From the NCBI GenBank assembly GCA_051867655.1, contig JBJDYV010000098.1, forward strand, positions 1 to 64,000: a DNA stretch of 64,000 bases, in the 5' to 3' direction. The notes beneath the pieces were generated by a model, which saw nothing but the letters and a program-made list of their open reading frames with translations, had not been told where the DNA came from and did no database searches. Positions 1-8,354 of this stretch are shown here, one piece after another; positions within the stretch are counted from its first letter, which is position 1, and each line of letters starts with the position of its first letter. Position numbers and translations under genes: made by a program. The DNA comes from JAJPXI01 sp051867655 (GTDB lineage Bacteria; Bacillota; Clostridia; Oscillospirales; Oscillospiraceae).

Positions 1-113
1 TTTTTCAAATTGACGACGAAACGGAATAATACTAATATGATGAAATACTGATTGCAGACTCCCCAAATACCAGTTTCTATTTCGTGAAACCCTATAATTC
101 CACTCGGACCATC

Positions 114-151
114 GAAAACGTCTGCATAGAATGCGGACGTTTTCTTTTTTT
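114..151 (+). terminator. rho-independent terminator
   Basis: An inverted repeat of about 13 bp (GAAAACGTCTGCAT paired with ATGCGGACGTTTTC) is followed by a run of T residues. It would end a rightward transcript from a gene lying left of the window. Confidence 0.7.
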
Positions 152-229
152 GCCCCCGATTAAACACGCTGCCTTTTGGGCGGTGCGGCTGCCAAGCGTG
201 GGAGCGTGATGCGCAGCGGCGCCCCACAG

Positions 230-260
230 AAAAAAGACCTGAAACTGTAATGGTTTCAGG
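230..260 (-). terminator. terminator of the ABC-ygbA-DUF454 operon
   Basis: The 8-bp arms CCTGAAAC and GTTTCAGG enclose a 7-nt loop. Read leftward, the hairpin is followed by six T residues. It lies 80 bp past the last gene of the leftward operon. A weaker T tract on the other side may make it bidirectional. Confidence 0.75.
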
Positions 261-339
261 CCTTTAGCTTTTTATTGATTCGAGGATTGGTCCTCACAGT
301 GTTTGAAATCAAAAAAGAGAGATCACTACTAAGGGACTC

Positions 340-738
340 TCATTCCTGGAGCTCCGCTTTCCCTTTCGTCGGGATTGTTTTCACGCCAAAGACGAAATAG
401 ATAATGTGAAAGGCCCACACGCACCCCAGCACGATGCGGCCGACGGGTACTCGGCTCATCATAATGAAGCCGATGCTCATCAGAAGAGTGACCATGACCA
501 TGATGCGGATTTTGGTTTTCCAGGTCATACCTTTGCCCTGAACATAGCTTTCCAGGTTATTCTTATACAGCTTCGTTCCGATAAACCATTTGTACAGCTT
601 TTCGGAGCTTTTTCCGAAGCAGAAGGCAGCCAGCAGCAGGAAGGGGAAGGCCGGGATCATGGGCAGTACCGCGCCGACGGCGCCCAGACCCACGCCAAGA
701 CAGCCCAGAATGATAAACACGATTTTTTTCAAATTCAT
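340..738 (-). CDS. DUF454 (YbaN-family) inner-membrane protein
   Basis: This small membrane protein of 132 residues matches the YbaN/DUF454 family in length and pattern: an N-terminal MNLKK start, a glycine-rich first membrane segment (about residues 5-40), a basic cytoplasmic loop and a second hydrophobic stretch near the C terminus. The family has no established biochemical role. The start is the ATG at 738, which has GGAG upstream and overlaps the ygbA stop by 4 nt, implying translational coupling. A longer reading frame running back to 978 is in the shadow of ygbA and was rejected. As last gene of an iron-operator-controlled operon with two ABC subunits, a role in metal handling is possible but is inference only. 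Confidence 0.8.
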   Translation of the reverse strand: MNLKKIVFIILGCLGVGLGAVGAVLPMIPAFPFLLLAAFCFGKSSEKLYKWFIGTKLYKNNLESYVQGKGMTWKTKIRIMVMVTLLMSIGFIMMSRVPVGRIVLGCVWAFHIIYFVFGVKTIPTKGKAELQE

Positions 739-1070
739 TTTCTTTTCTCCAATCGTCTCTTTTCTTTTTTGGTTTCGATCATATGACGTACCGCCAGGAC
801 CGGGTGATGAAAGATCATCCGGGGACCTGAAAAGCGCATGACGGCCCGGATCTTCTCCCGCATTTCCGGCTTGTAGCAGTGGACCGTGCAGTTGGAACAG
901 AAGGTCTTGGTCTCCATAAAGGGGCACCTGTCGCTGCGCTGCCGGGCATAGGCGTCCAGAGCGGCGCAGTCGGGACACAGGTCCCGTCCGCCGTGCTTCT
1001 TTTTGCAGTACAGGGCGATCATTTGGGAGACGAGCTGTTTTTCCCGCTCCCGCTTGGTCAGAATATCCAT
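735..1070 (-). CDS. YgbA-like nitrous-oxide-stimulated promoter family protein
   Basis: This 111-residue protein is cysteine-rich. CPDCAALDAYA (about residues 32-42), a CPFM segment and CSNCTVHCYKPEMREKI (about 60-76) follow the YgbA/PF11756 pattern, a family named from E. coli ygbA, which responds to nitric oxide stress. The conserved cysteines suggest metal or Fe-S binding, which is unproven. The start is the ATG at 1070 with GGAGA upstream, overlapping the stop of the preceding ABC gene (TGATG). An alternative TTG lies one codon upstream. The C terminus is very basic. Its place in an operon with an iron-type operator fits a metal or nitrosative-stress role. Confidence 0.82.
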   Translation of the reverse strand: MDILTKREREKQLVSQMIALYCKKKHGGRDLCPDCAALDAYARQRSDRCPFMETKTFCSNCTVHCYKPEMREKIRAVMRFSGPRMIFHHPVLAVRHMIETKKEKRRLEKRK

Positions 1071-2728
1071 CAACTCATTCTCCCGTGCTCCACCGAATAG
1101 ACCTCGTCCGCAATGCGCATGGTGGAGGCCCGGTGAGAGACCAGCACCACGGTCTTGTCCTTTCCTTCCTCCCGCAGGGAGCGCAGGATCACCGCCTCGT
1201 TCAGGCTGTCCAGGTTGCTGGTGGGCTCATCCAAAAGCAGGAACGGTGCGTCGTGCAGGAAAGCACGGGCCAGGCCCAGCCGCTGGCGCTCGCCGCCGGA
1301 GAGGGTATCGCCCAGTTCTCCCACCGGGGTGTCGTAGCCCCGGGGCAGGGTCATGATGAAATCGTGGACGGACGCCTTTTTGCAGGCCGCTGCGATTTCC
1401 TCGTCGGTGGCGTTCAGTTTGGCGAGGCGCAGGTTGTTTTTGATGCTGTCGTGGAACAGATGGGTCTCCTGGGTGACGAAGCTCTCCATGTCTCGCAGGT
1501 TTGCGGTATTGATCTCATTGACGGCACGCCCGGACAGGCTGACCTGTCCCTTTTGTACCTCCCAGAAGCGCATGAACAGCTTTAAAAGGGTGGACTTGCC
1601 GCTGCCGCTGCGGCCCACGATGCCCACGATCTGTTTTTGCGGAATGTCAACGGAAACATCATCCAGAATGGCCTCCGCTCCGTAGGAAAAACTCACGTGT
1701 TCCGCGGAAGCCCCGGTAAAGGCAATGTCGGTGCGGCCGGTCACGTCCTCCGCCACCGGAGTTTCCTCCAGAATGTCCAGCACCCGATTGCCCGCAGCGA
1801 AGGTGTTCTGCAGGGTGCTGCCCAGGTTGGCCAGGGCCACCACCGGGCCAAAGGAGCTCATCAGCGCTACGGTGGGAATCAGAATGCCGTCAAAGCCCAC
1901 CGCTCCCTGGCGGTACAGTACGGCGGAGACAAAGAGCATAGCCAGGTCGAACAGAAGAATGACGGTGTTGGTGCAGGCAGTGTTCCGCCCGGCGGTGCGC
2001 TTCATGCGCTCCTCGTCTTTGGAAAGCGCATCGGTGCGCCGGTTCATCTCGTTCAGCCGCTTTTTGCCCTGACCGTACTGCTGGATCTCGGACAGGCCCC
2101 GGAGACTGTCCAGCACAAAGCTGCTCAGATGGCCGGACTTGGTGCGGAACTTCATGCCGTCCTCACCGCTGAGCTTGGAGGTGATCAGCGGCACCGCCAC
2201 TCCCACTACCAGATAGGCACACAGCGCCAGAAGTCCCAGGCTCCAATGATACTGCCCGATGAACAGGCAGAGAATGACGGAAAACAAAGCGGCAATGGCG
2301 GCGGGGGAGATGGTGTGGGCGTAGAACACCTCAAGAAGTTCAATGTCGGAGGTGATGACGGAGATCAGGTCGCCCTTGTCCTTGCCCTCCAGCTTGGCCG
2401 GGCACAGGCGGCGCAGGGCCTGAAAGACCTTGTCCCGGATCAGGGCGAGCAGCTTGAAGGCGATGAAGTGGTTGCAGGCCTGCTCCCCGTAGCGCAGGAC
2501 CGCCCGAAGCAGGGCAAAGACCGCCGCGCTGACAAACAGAACCGTCAGGCTCAGAGGCGTTTTGAACCCCAGCACGTTCAGCACCGCGTACCCGCCGAAG
2601 ATGGTGATGAATGAGGCGCACAGGTGGCCAATCAGGCCCATGGCGATGGCGAGGAACATGCATCCGGTCAGGGGCTTGACCAGTCCGATCAGTTTTCCCA
2701 TGACCGTCAATCCGCTTCTTCTTTTCAT
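1070..2728 (-). CDS. ABC exporter-type half transporter, second subunit
   Basis: The 552-residue protein has an N-terminal six-helix type-I exporter membrane domain (about residues 10-305) fused to an ATPase domain. Visible motifs are Walker A GRSGSGKST, signature LSGGERQRLGLARA and Walker B FLLLDEPTSNLD. The ATG at 2728 is preceded by AAAGGAGG and overlaps the stop of the upstream half transporter by 4 nt, so the two very likely form a heterodimer. General layout resembles CydC and also the iron-regulated IrtB/YbtQ transporters. The iron-type operator upstream of the pair favours a metal or siderophore substrate over the CydDC role. Substrate and direction cannot be read from the sequence. 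Confidence 0.85.
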   Translation of the reverse strand: MKRRSGLTVMGKLIGLVKPLTGCMFLAIAMGLIGHLCASFITIFGGYAVLNVLGFKTPLSLTVLFVSAAVFALLRAVLRYGEQACNHFIAFKLLALIRDKVFQALRRLCPAKLEGKDKGDLISVITSDIELLEVFYAHTISPAAIAALFSVILCLFIGQYHWSLGLLALCAYLVVGVAVPLITSKLSGEDGMKFRTKSGHLSSFVLDSLRGLSEIQQYGQGKKRLNEMNRRTDALSKDEERMKRTAGRNTACTNTVILLFDLAMLFVSAVLYRQGAVGFDGILIPTVALMSSFGPVVALANLGSTLQNTFAAGNRVLDILEETPVAEDVTGRTDIAFTGASAEHVSFSYGAEAILDDVSVDIPQKQIVGIVGRSGSGKSTLLKLFMRFWEVQKGQVSLSGRAVNEINTANLRDMESFVTQETHLFHDSIKNNLRLAKLNATDEEIAAACKKASVHDFIMTLPRGYDTPVGELGDTLSGGERQRLGLARAFLHDAPFLLLDEPTSNLDSLNEAVILRSLREEGKDKTVVLVSHRASTMRIADEVYSVEHGRMS

Positions 2729-4461
2729 GCCAGCGCCTCCTTTCCATAGTTCTCCAGCGCCTGCTGGGCATTCCACAGCCTGGCGTAGTGGCCGCCGTGA
2801 GAGAGCAGCTTTTCGTGATTCCCGCTCTCCACGACCCTGCCGCCGTCCATCACATAGATGTGATCTGCGTCGGCCACATTGGCCAGACGGTGGGAGATCA
2901 GAATGACGGTCTTGGTCTTTGCCAGAGCGTGGATCTGGGCCATAATATCGTTTTCACTCTCCACGTCGATGTTGGAGGTGGCTTCGTCAAAGATGTACAC
3001 CGGGCTGTCGTGGAGCAGCGCCCGGGCCAGGGCCAGCCGCTGGCACTGACCGCCGGAGAGGTTGGACGCTTTCTCAGCCAGGGGGGTATCCAGCCCCTGC
3101 TCGCTGCGGACGAAATCGGCCAGCTTCACCCGTTCCAGCGCCATCCACATGGAGTCCTCCCCGGCATCAGGGCGACCCATCAGCAGATTGTCCCGGACGG
3201 TGCCCTTGAACAGATAGCTCTGGTGGCTGACGTAGGTAAAGTTCCGCAGCAGGCTTTCCTCCGAAATGTCTGCCAGGGGCAAGCCGCCCACGGTGACAGA
3301 GCCGGTATAGCCCCGGCTGCGTCCAATGAGAATGGACGCGATCGTGGATTTGCCGCAGCCGCTTTCTCCCACGATGGCGGTAAAGCCGTCCCGGGGGAAA
3401 GAAAGGTCGATGCCTTTGAGAATTTCGCGGTCAGCTTCGTAGGAGAAATACAGGTTTTCACAGCGGATGGAGCAGTCGTCCGGCAGCGCTTGCGTTTTGG
3501 GCTCCGCCTCCGGCAGATCCAGCAGACGGAAGATCTTGTCCGACGCCGCCATGCCGTTCATGGCGATGTGGAAGAAGCTACCCAGCTGGCGCATGGGGAT
3601 GAAGAAATCAGCGGCCAGCAGGATGATGGCCAGGCAGCCGCCCAGGCCCACATAGCCTGCCCGGAATTGGGTCGCCGCCATGATGATGCCCGCCGCCGCG
3701 CCGCCGTAGGCGATCAGGTCCATGATGGTAATGGAATTGAGCTGCATGGTCAGCACCTTCATGGTGATGCGGCGGAACTTTTCCGACTCCTCGTTCATCT
3801 CCTGATTTTTGAATTCATCCGCCTGATAGATTTTCAGCGTAGTCAGGCCCTGCAAGTTTTCAAGAAAGGTATCGCCCAGGGCGGTGTATTGGCTCCAGTA
3901 TTTGCTCAGCAGCTTTTTAGCCCAGGTCTGCACCGCCGCGATGGCGATAGGGATCAGGGGCACGCACACCAGCAGGACGGTGGCCGCGGGTACATTCACA
4001 AAGCACAAAACGAGAAACAGGGTCAGCGGGGCCAGCATGGCGTAGAAGAACTGGGGCAGATAAGCGCCAAAGTAGGTCTCCAGCTGGTCCACGCCCTCCA
4101 CGGCCACCTGCACCACTTCGCTGGTCTGGACCTGTTCCTTATAGGAACTGCCCAGACGCAGCAGCTTTTGATAGATTTTTTCCCGCAGCGTTTTTTTCAC
4201 CGCCTTGCTGGACAAATATCCCATCCGGGCGGAGCCCGCATTGCAGACAAACCGGATCACCATCGCGCCGGCGGCGACTGCGGCGGTGAGCAGCAGGTCG
4301 TTGGCTTCGGCGCTGCCCCGGTACAGCCGCTCCAGCAGGCGGCAGATTGCTCCGATCATGGCGATATTGGCGGCCAGAGAGCACCACTGCAGCGCCACAT
4401 TCCCGGCAATGTATTTCTTGCTTTCCCTGACCGTCCCAATCAGACGTTTGTTGATCATCAT
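2725..4461 (-). CDS. ABC exporter-type half transporter, first subunit
   Basis: The 578-residue protein carries an exporter-type transmembrane domain (about 15-310) and an ATPase domain with Walker A GESGCGKST, signature LSGGQCQRLALARA and Walker B VYIFDEATSNID. The start is the ATG at 4461 (or the adjacent ATG at 4458), with GGGAGGA about 10 nt upstream. A longer frame to 4527 lacks a ribosome site. It is the first gene of a four-gene leftward operon (ABC-ABC-YgbA-DUF454) whose promoter carries DtxR-type palindromes. Heterodimeric exporter-fold ABC pairs under iron control include IrtAB and YbtPQ, which import ferric siderophores. That parallel is inference here. Confidence 0.85.
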   Translation of the reverse strand: MMINKRLIGTVRESKKYIAGNVALQWCSLAANIAMIGAICRLLERLYRGSAEANDLLLTAAVAAGAMVIRFVCNAGSARMGYLSSKAVKKTLREKIYQKLLRLGSSYKEQVQTSEVVQVAVEGVDQLETYFGAYLPQFFYAMLAPLTLFLVLCFVNVPAATVLLVCVPLIPIAIAAVQTWAKKLLSKYWSQYTALGDTFLENLQGLTTLKIYQADEFKNQEMNEESEKFRRITMKVLTMQLNSITIMDLIAYGGAAAGIIMAATQFRAGYVGLGGCLAIILLAADFFIPMRQLGSFFHIAMNGMAASDKIFRLLDLPEAEPKTQALPDDCSIRCENLYFSYEADREILKGIDLSFPRDGFTAIVGESGCGKSTIASILIGRSRGYTGSVTVGGLPLADISEESLLRNFTYVSHQSYLFKGTVRDNLLMGRPDAGEDSMWMALERVKLADFVRSEQGLDTPLAEKASNLSGGQCQRLALARALLHDSPVYIFDEATSNIDVESENDIMAQIHALAKTKTVILISHRLANVADADHIYVMDGGRVVESGNHEKLLSHGGHYARLWNAQQALENYGKEALA

Positions 4462-4535
4462 TGCTGTTTTTCCTCCCTGTAAGATCGCTTCGGCAGAACT
4501 TTTGGTTCCGCGGCAGATGGCGATCAAGCCCGCAA

Positions 4536-4595
4536 GTTAGTTTATGCTAACTCGTGGATGAAAGTTAGCATCCGCTGAAGTTAGCGGATGCTAAC
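4536..4595. promoter_or_regulatory. iron-type operators upstream of the ABC operon
   Basis: A full palindrome GTTAGCGGATGCTAAC lies at 4580-4595. It is embedded in a larger 13-bp inverted repeat (4564-4595). A looser GTTAG-N6-CTAAC copy lies at 4536-4551. The full copy covers the predicted transcription start of the leftward promoter, as expected of a repressor site. Confidence 0.8.
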
Positions 4596-4601
4596 TATAA
4601 A

Positions 4602-4630
4602 AGTTTATCATGACCCTGCATAAAAGTCAA
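4602..4630 (-). promoter_or_regulatory. sigma-A promoter of the ABC operon
   Basis: Read leftward, TTGACT (-35, 4630-4625) and TAAACT (-10, 4607-4602) are separated by exactly 17 nt. The start of transcription would fall inside the adjacent GTTAGC-N4-GCTAAC palindrome. Confidence 0.65.
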
Positions 4631-4722
4631 TCTTTTGATCGGATATTTTTGATCCGCCGGATGTACGTTTGCGCAGGAATCCGTGCCGCCACCAAAGGAG
4701 ACTCCATACTTTCTCTGTCCTT

Positions 4723-4977
4723 TTATTTTTTGAAAAGAGAAAAGCCCTTTTTCTCATACGGTTCTGTTCTGACTGCCGTTACCCGATACCCGGTGGCCTC
4801 AATCGCGGCTTTTAATGCTTCTTCTTCCAGCAGCTGTTCGGAAAGTATTTCCGTTCTTCCTTTTGAATGAGAAGAGGTGACCTTTTGCACCGCAAATGCC
4901 TTGCGGACAGCGTCGTTAATATGGGCTTCGCACATGCTGCAGGCCATACCGTCAATCTCCAGCGTAGTTTTTACCAT
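4723..4977 (-). CDS. HMA-domain heavy-metal-binding protein (CopZ-like fold)
   Basis: This 84-residue single-domain protein has the heavy-metal-associated fold. The metal motif is GMACSMCEAHI (about residues 9-19), a Met-x-Cys-x-x-Cys variant. The C-terminal half keeps the EATGYRV strand typical of the fold. Two in-frame ATGs occur (4980 and 4977); the second gives better spacing from GGAGGG. It is monocistronic, with its own promoter and operator pair of the iron type. HMA proteins usually carry Cu(I), so an apparently iron-controlled copy is unusual. The actual metal is not determined by the sequence. Confidence 0.8.
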   Translation of the reverse strand: MVKTTLEIDGMACSMCEAHINDAVRKAFAVQKVTSSHSKGRTEILSEQLLEEEALKAAIEATGYRVTAVRTEPYEKKGFSLFKK

Positions 4978-5046
4978 CATAAACCCTCCAAAAGATCCAT
5001 CTGGAATCATTGAAAATTCCGCGCGGTTTCCGTTTCCTAAATAGAG

Positions 5047-5095
5047 GTTAGATCTTTCTAACTGTTAAACAAGAAAAAAATTAGCGGATGCTAAC
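5047..5095. promoter_or_regulatory. iron-type operators upstream of the HMA gene
   Basis: ATTAGCGGATGCTAAC lies at 5080-5095, next to the predicted transcription start. A weaker GTTAG-N6-CTAAC lies at 5047-5062, inside the leader. The N4 core GGAT is the same as in the ABC operon operator. Confidence 0.78.
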
Positions 5096-5102
5096 TGTGA
5101 TT

Positions 5103-5131
5103 ATCATAGCATCGCTCTGCTTGTCTGTCAA
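5103..5131 (-). promoter_or_regulatory. sigma-A promoter of the HMA gene
   Basis: Read leftward, a consensus TTGACA (5131-5126) and TATGAT (5108-5103) are separated by 17 nt. The start point would lie at about 5097, abutting the palindrome at 5080-5095. Confidence 0.75.
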
Positions 5132-5258
5132 TCAAAGAGCGCTGTCCATTCAGAAAAAGAGCCAAAGCGCTGAGACTGCCGGGGTGAAAAAGGACGGGGA
5201 CAACCCCCGTGGGTTCAGCCGTTCGTTCTTTTGCATCGCAATTTCCTGGGGCTCCAGA

Positions 5259-5291
5259 TGAAAAGGGGAGGCGCAAATTGCTTTGCGCCTC
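5259..5291 (-). terminator. terminator of the feo operon
   Basis: The perfect arms GGGAGGCGCAAA and TTTGCGCCTCCC with a 4-nt loop lie just past the last gene of the leftward feo operon. On the leftward strand they are followed by CCTTTTC. Confidence 0.65.
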
Positions 5292-5299
5292 CCGTGCAT

Positions 5300-5473
5300 T
5301 TATTTCTGAGGATGGCAGGAGCCGTGCATCGCGCAATGCGCGCAATGATTGCCGCAGGAGGACTTGCCCTGCTTTTTCTGCCGGATCAAAGATCGAATGA
5401 TGAGGGTAACGGCCGCGATCAGAATGAGACAAATGAAAACAGTACCGATATTTGCGTTCAGCCATTGCAGCAC
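5300..5473 (-). CDS. FeoB-associated Cys-rich membrane protein
   Basis: This 57-residue protein has one N-terminal membrane segment (about residues 7-27), a basic stretch IRSLIRQKKQGK and a cysteine/histidine-rich tail with CGNHCAHCAMHGSC. That is the exact layout of the small proteins that follow feoB in many Bacillota. The start is taken as the GTG at 5473 because AAAGGAG lies 8 nt upstream. The GTG at 5482 overlaps that ribosome site. It is the third component of the feoA-feoA-feoB operon and probably binds Fe(II) or an Fe-S cluster at the cytoplasmic mouth of FeoB, which is inference. Confidence 0.85.
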   Translation of the reverse strand: MLQWLNANIGTVFICLILIAAVTLIIRSLIRQKKQGKSSCGNHCAHCAMHGSCHPQK

Positions 5474-5508
5474 AGGTATCACTCCTTTGACATCAAATGT
5501 GAGCTGGA

Positions 5509-8004
5509 TCAGACTTTACTGGCCGCCTTGGAGGTGAGCTTGGTAGCCTCCTTATAAGGCTTGAAGAGCATATAAACGATCAGCGCCAGAGCAGCCAGTG
5601 CAGCGATCAGGCCAACAATGTTCAGATTGCCGGTAAAGGCATTGCCGAACTGGTTGATCATCAGGGCGATGATATAGGCGAAGCCGCACTGGTAGCCGAT
5701 GGCAAACCAGGTCCACTTGGCGCTGTTCATCTCCCGCTTGATGGCGCCGATGGCCGCGAAGCAGGGGGCACAGAGCAGATTGAACACCAGGAAGGAATAG
5801 CCGGTGATGCCGGTGAAGGCGGCGGCCAGATTCTGATAGACGGTGCCGTCTCCGCCGCCGTAGAGGATGCCCAGGGTACCCACAATGTTCTCCTTGGCAA
5901 TGAGGCCCGTGATGGAAGCCACGGTAGCCTGCCAGTTGCCCCAGCCCAGGGGCTTGAAGATCCAGGCCAGCACGCCGCCGATGGCAGCCAGGATAGAGCA
6001 GTCGATTTCCTCCTCGGCCAGCATCCGGAAGGTGCCGTCCACAAAGCCAAAGTAAGTGGTGAACCACACAAAGATGGTGGACAGCAGAATGATGGTACCG
6101 GCCTTCTTGATAAAGCTCCAGCCGCGCTCCCACATGCTGCGCAGTACATTACCCACAGTGGGCAGGTGGTAGGCAGGCAGCTCCATGACGAAGGGGGCGG
6201 GCTCGCCGGCAAAGGGCTTGGTCTTTTTCAGCATGATGCCGGAGATGATGATGGCGGCCATGCCGATAAAGTAGGCGGAGGTAGCCACCCAGGCGCTGCC
6301 GCCGAAAAGGGCGCCGGCGATCATGGCGATGAAGGGGACTTTCGCGCCGCAGGGAATGAAGGTGGTAGTCATAATCGTCATCCTGCGGTCACGTTCATTT
6401 TCAATGGTTCGGGAAGCCATAATACCGGGCACGCCGCAGCCGGTACCGATGAGCATGGGAATGAAGCTCTTGCCGGAAAGGCCGAACTTCCGGAACACCC
6501 GGTCCAGAACAAAGGCGATACGGGCCATATAGCCGCAGGCCTCCAGGAACGCCAGCAGCAGGAACAGCACCAGCATCTGGGGAACGAAGCCCAGAACCGC
6601 GCCGACGCCGGCCACGATGCCGTCGAGGATCAGGCCGCTGACCCAGTCGGCCGCGTTGAGTTTCTCCAAAAGGCGCTCCACCAACACGGGGATGCCGGGT
6701 ACCCACACACCGTAGTCAGCGGGGTCGGGCTCGTCGAATCCGTTTTCTTCCAGATAGGCTACCGCGTCCAGATAGGTCATGGAGACTGTGGTTTCCTCAT
6801 CGGCGCCGTCCGGAATAGCGTCATAGTAGGAGGTCATGGTATTGACGGCCAGGGTTTCCTCGTCCTCCACATCCACAGTGGCGGAAACGGACGCGGGCTG
6901 GAGGGATCTCAGTTCGTCCAGAGCGGAGGCGGCGTCAAAGTCCTCCGCCTCCGTGTCGATCCCGGAGAACGCACTGACCGCCTCCATGGCGGCGGTATAA
7001 TCGTCGCTCACCTCGGAATAAGCGGAAGAACCGATGCCGAACAGGTGCCAGCCATCGCCGAACACGCCGTCGTTGGCCCAGTCAGTGGCAAAGGAACCCA
7101 CCGTGACCATAGAGATGTAGTATACCAGGAACATGATCACCGCGAAAATGGGCAGGCCCAGCCAGCGGTTCGTCACGATGCGGTCGATCTTATCGGAGGT
7201 GGAGAGCTTTCCGGTGGACTTCTTCTTGTAGCACCGCTTCATCAGCTCGCCGATATAGATGTAGCGCTCGTTGGTGATGATGGACTCTGCGTCATCGTCC
7301 AGCTCATCCTCGGCGGCCTTGATGTCCGCCTCAATGTGGGCAAGGGTATCGCCCTGAATGCCCAGCTGGGCCAGCACCTTGTCATCGCGCTCGAAGATCT
7401 TGATCGCGTACCAGCGCTGCTGCTCTTCGGGCATGCCGTGGACCGCCGCCTCCTCAATGTGGGCGATGGCGTGCTCCACAGCGCCGGAGAAGGTGTGCAT
7501 GGGAACCGTTTTCCCGTTTTGGGCGGCGTCAATGGCGGCCTCGGCGGCAGCCATGATGCCGTCGCCCTTCAGAGCGGAGATCTCCATGACCTTACAGCCC
7601 AGAGCCTTGGCTAATTCCTGGGTGTTGATCTTGTCGCCGTTTTTGCGGACCACATCCATCATGTTGATGGCGACCACCACGGGGATGCCCAGCTCGGTCA
7701 GCTGGGTGGTTAAGTAAAGGTTGCGTTCCAGGTTGGTACCGTCCACGATGTTCAGAATCGCGTCCGGGCGCTCGCCGATCAGATAATTGCGCGCGACGAC
7801 CTCTTCCAGAGTATAAGGGGACAGGGAATAGATTCCGGGAAGGTCGGTGATGGTGACATCCGAATGCTTTTTCAGCTTGCCTTCCTTTTTCTCGACCGTA
7901 ACGCCGGGCCAGTTGCCCACGAACTGGTTCGATCCGGTCAGTGCATTGAACAATGTGGTTTTACCACAGTTGGGGTTGCCCGCCAGGGCAATTTTCAATT
8001 CCAT
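5509..8004 (-). CDS. feoB: ferrous iron transport protein B
   Basis: This 831-residue GTPase-coupled Fe(II) permease acts in the cytoplasmic membrane. The N-terminal G domain shows G1 GNPNCGKTT, G3 DLPGIYSL and G4 NMMD. It is followed by a helical spacer, then the membrane domain with two Gate-type regions, the first including GYMARIAFVLDRVFRKFGLSGKSFIPML. Between the first and second membrane segments (about residues 310-450) sits an acidic extracytoplasmic loop of roughly 140 residues, which makes the protein longer than the E. coli type (about 773). The start at 8004 has GGAGAGAG upstream. It lies downstream of feoA with a GTTAGC palindrome in its leader. Confidence 0.96.
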   Translation of the reverse strand: MELKIALAGNPNCGKTTLFNALTGSNQFVGNWPGVTVEKKEGKLKKHSDVTITDLPGIYSLSPYTLEEVVARNYLIGERPDAILNIVDGTNLERNLYLTTQLTELGIPVVVAINMMDVVRKNGDKINTQELAKALGCKVMEISALKGDGIMAAAEAAIDAAQNGKTVPMHTFSGAVEHAIAHIEEAAVHGMPEEQQRWYAIKIFERDDKVLAQLGIQGDTLAHIEADIKAAEDELDDDAESIITNERYIYIGELMKRCYKKKSTGKLSTSDKIDRIVTNRWLGLPIFAVIMFLVYYISMVTVGSFATDWANDGVFGDGWHLFGIGSSAYSEVSDDYTAAMEAVSAFSGIDTEAEDFDAASALDELRSLQPASVSATVDVEDEETLAVNTMTSYYDAIPDGADEETTVSMTYLDAVAYLEENGFDEPDPADYGVWVPGIPVLVERLLEKLNAADWVSGLILDGIVAGVGAVLGFVPQMLVLFLLLAFLEACGYMARIAFVLDRVFRKFGLSGKSFIPMLIGTGCGVPGIMASRTIENERDRRMTIMTTTFIPCGAKVPFIAMIAGALFGGSAWVATSAYFIGMAAIIISGIMLKKTKPFAGEPAPFVMELPAYHLPTVGNVLRSMWERGWSFIKKAGTIILLSTIFVWFTTYFGFVDGTFRMLAEEEIDCSILAAIGGVLAWIFKPLGWGNWQATVASITGLIAKENIVGTLGILYGGGDGTVYQNLAAAFTGITGYSFLVFNLLCAPCFAAIGAIKREMNSAKWTWFAIGYQCGFAYIIALMINQFGNAFTGNLNIVGLIAALAALALIVYMLFKPYKEATKLTSKAASKV

Positions 8005-8024
8005 GATGGATTCTCTCTCCTTCC

Positions 8025-8040
8025 GTTAGCGCTCGCTAAC
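8025..8040. promoter_or_regulatory. iron-type operator in the feoA-feoB gap
   Basis: GTTAGCGCTCGCTAAC matches the shared palindrome exactly in both half sites. It lies 21 nt before feoB. No clear promoter was found between feoA and feoB, so it may act as a roadblock or serve an undetected promoter. A short GC hairpin (about 8057-8072) lies upstream of it. Confidence 0.75.
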
Positions 8041-8086
8041 CCATGGTGAAATAAGTCGGGGCTTACGCCCCGGTACTCAGACCTGC

Positions 8087-8308
8087 TTATTCGATTTCGA
8101 TCATGTCAGCGTCCGCTTTGCGGATGGACAGCTCATAGCCACGGACCGTGATCTCCACAGGATCGCCCAGGGGGGCAACCTTGCGGATCTTTACTTCCAC
8201 ACCCTTGGTAATGCCCATGTCCATGATGCGGCGCTTCACGGCGCCTTCGCCATGGAGCTTCACGACCTTGACGGTATCACCAACTTTTGCCTGCCGAAGT
8301 GTCTTCAT
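8087..8308 (-). CDS. feoA: FeoA domain protein
   Basis: This 73-residue SH3-like FeoA protein contains the family features: AKVGDTVKVVKLHGEG, RRIMDMGITKGVEVKIRKVAPLGDPVEITVRGYELSIR split across the domain, and an acidic end. FeoA acts in the cytoplasm and supports FeoB-driven Fe(II) uptake. The ATG at 8308 follows GGAGGAGAG. It sits between a second FeoA paralogue and feoB on the same strand. Confidence 0.93.
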   Translation of the reverse strand: MKTLRQAKVGDTVKVVKLHGEGAVKRRIMDMGITKGVEVKIRKVAPLGDPVEITVRGYELSIRKADADMIEIE

Positions 8309-8354
8309 GCCTCTCTCCTCCTTTATTGTGATCGGAATACGTCCGGCGAGAACA

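Larger units (their letters stand above)
1..339. other. non-coding left flank
   Basis: No coding region is supported here. The stretch holds two hairpins (listed separately), one oriented for a gene left of the window and one for the leftward operon that begins at 4461. Between them, at about 160-229, the sequence is GC-rich and I see no recognisable signal. Confidence 0.6.

Noticed and set aside
1070..4461. Naming the ABC pair cydC/cydD
   Set aside because: General layout fits, but there is no cydAB nearby and the operators suggest iron control; the name would overstate the evidence.
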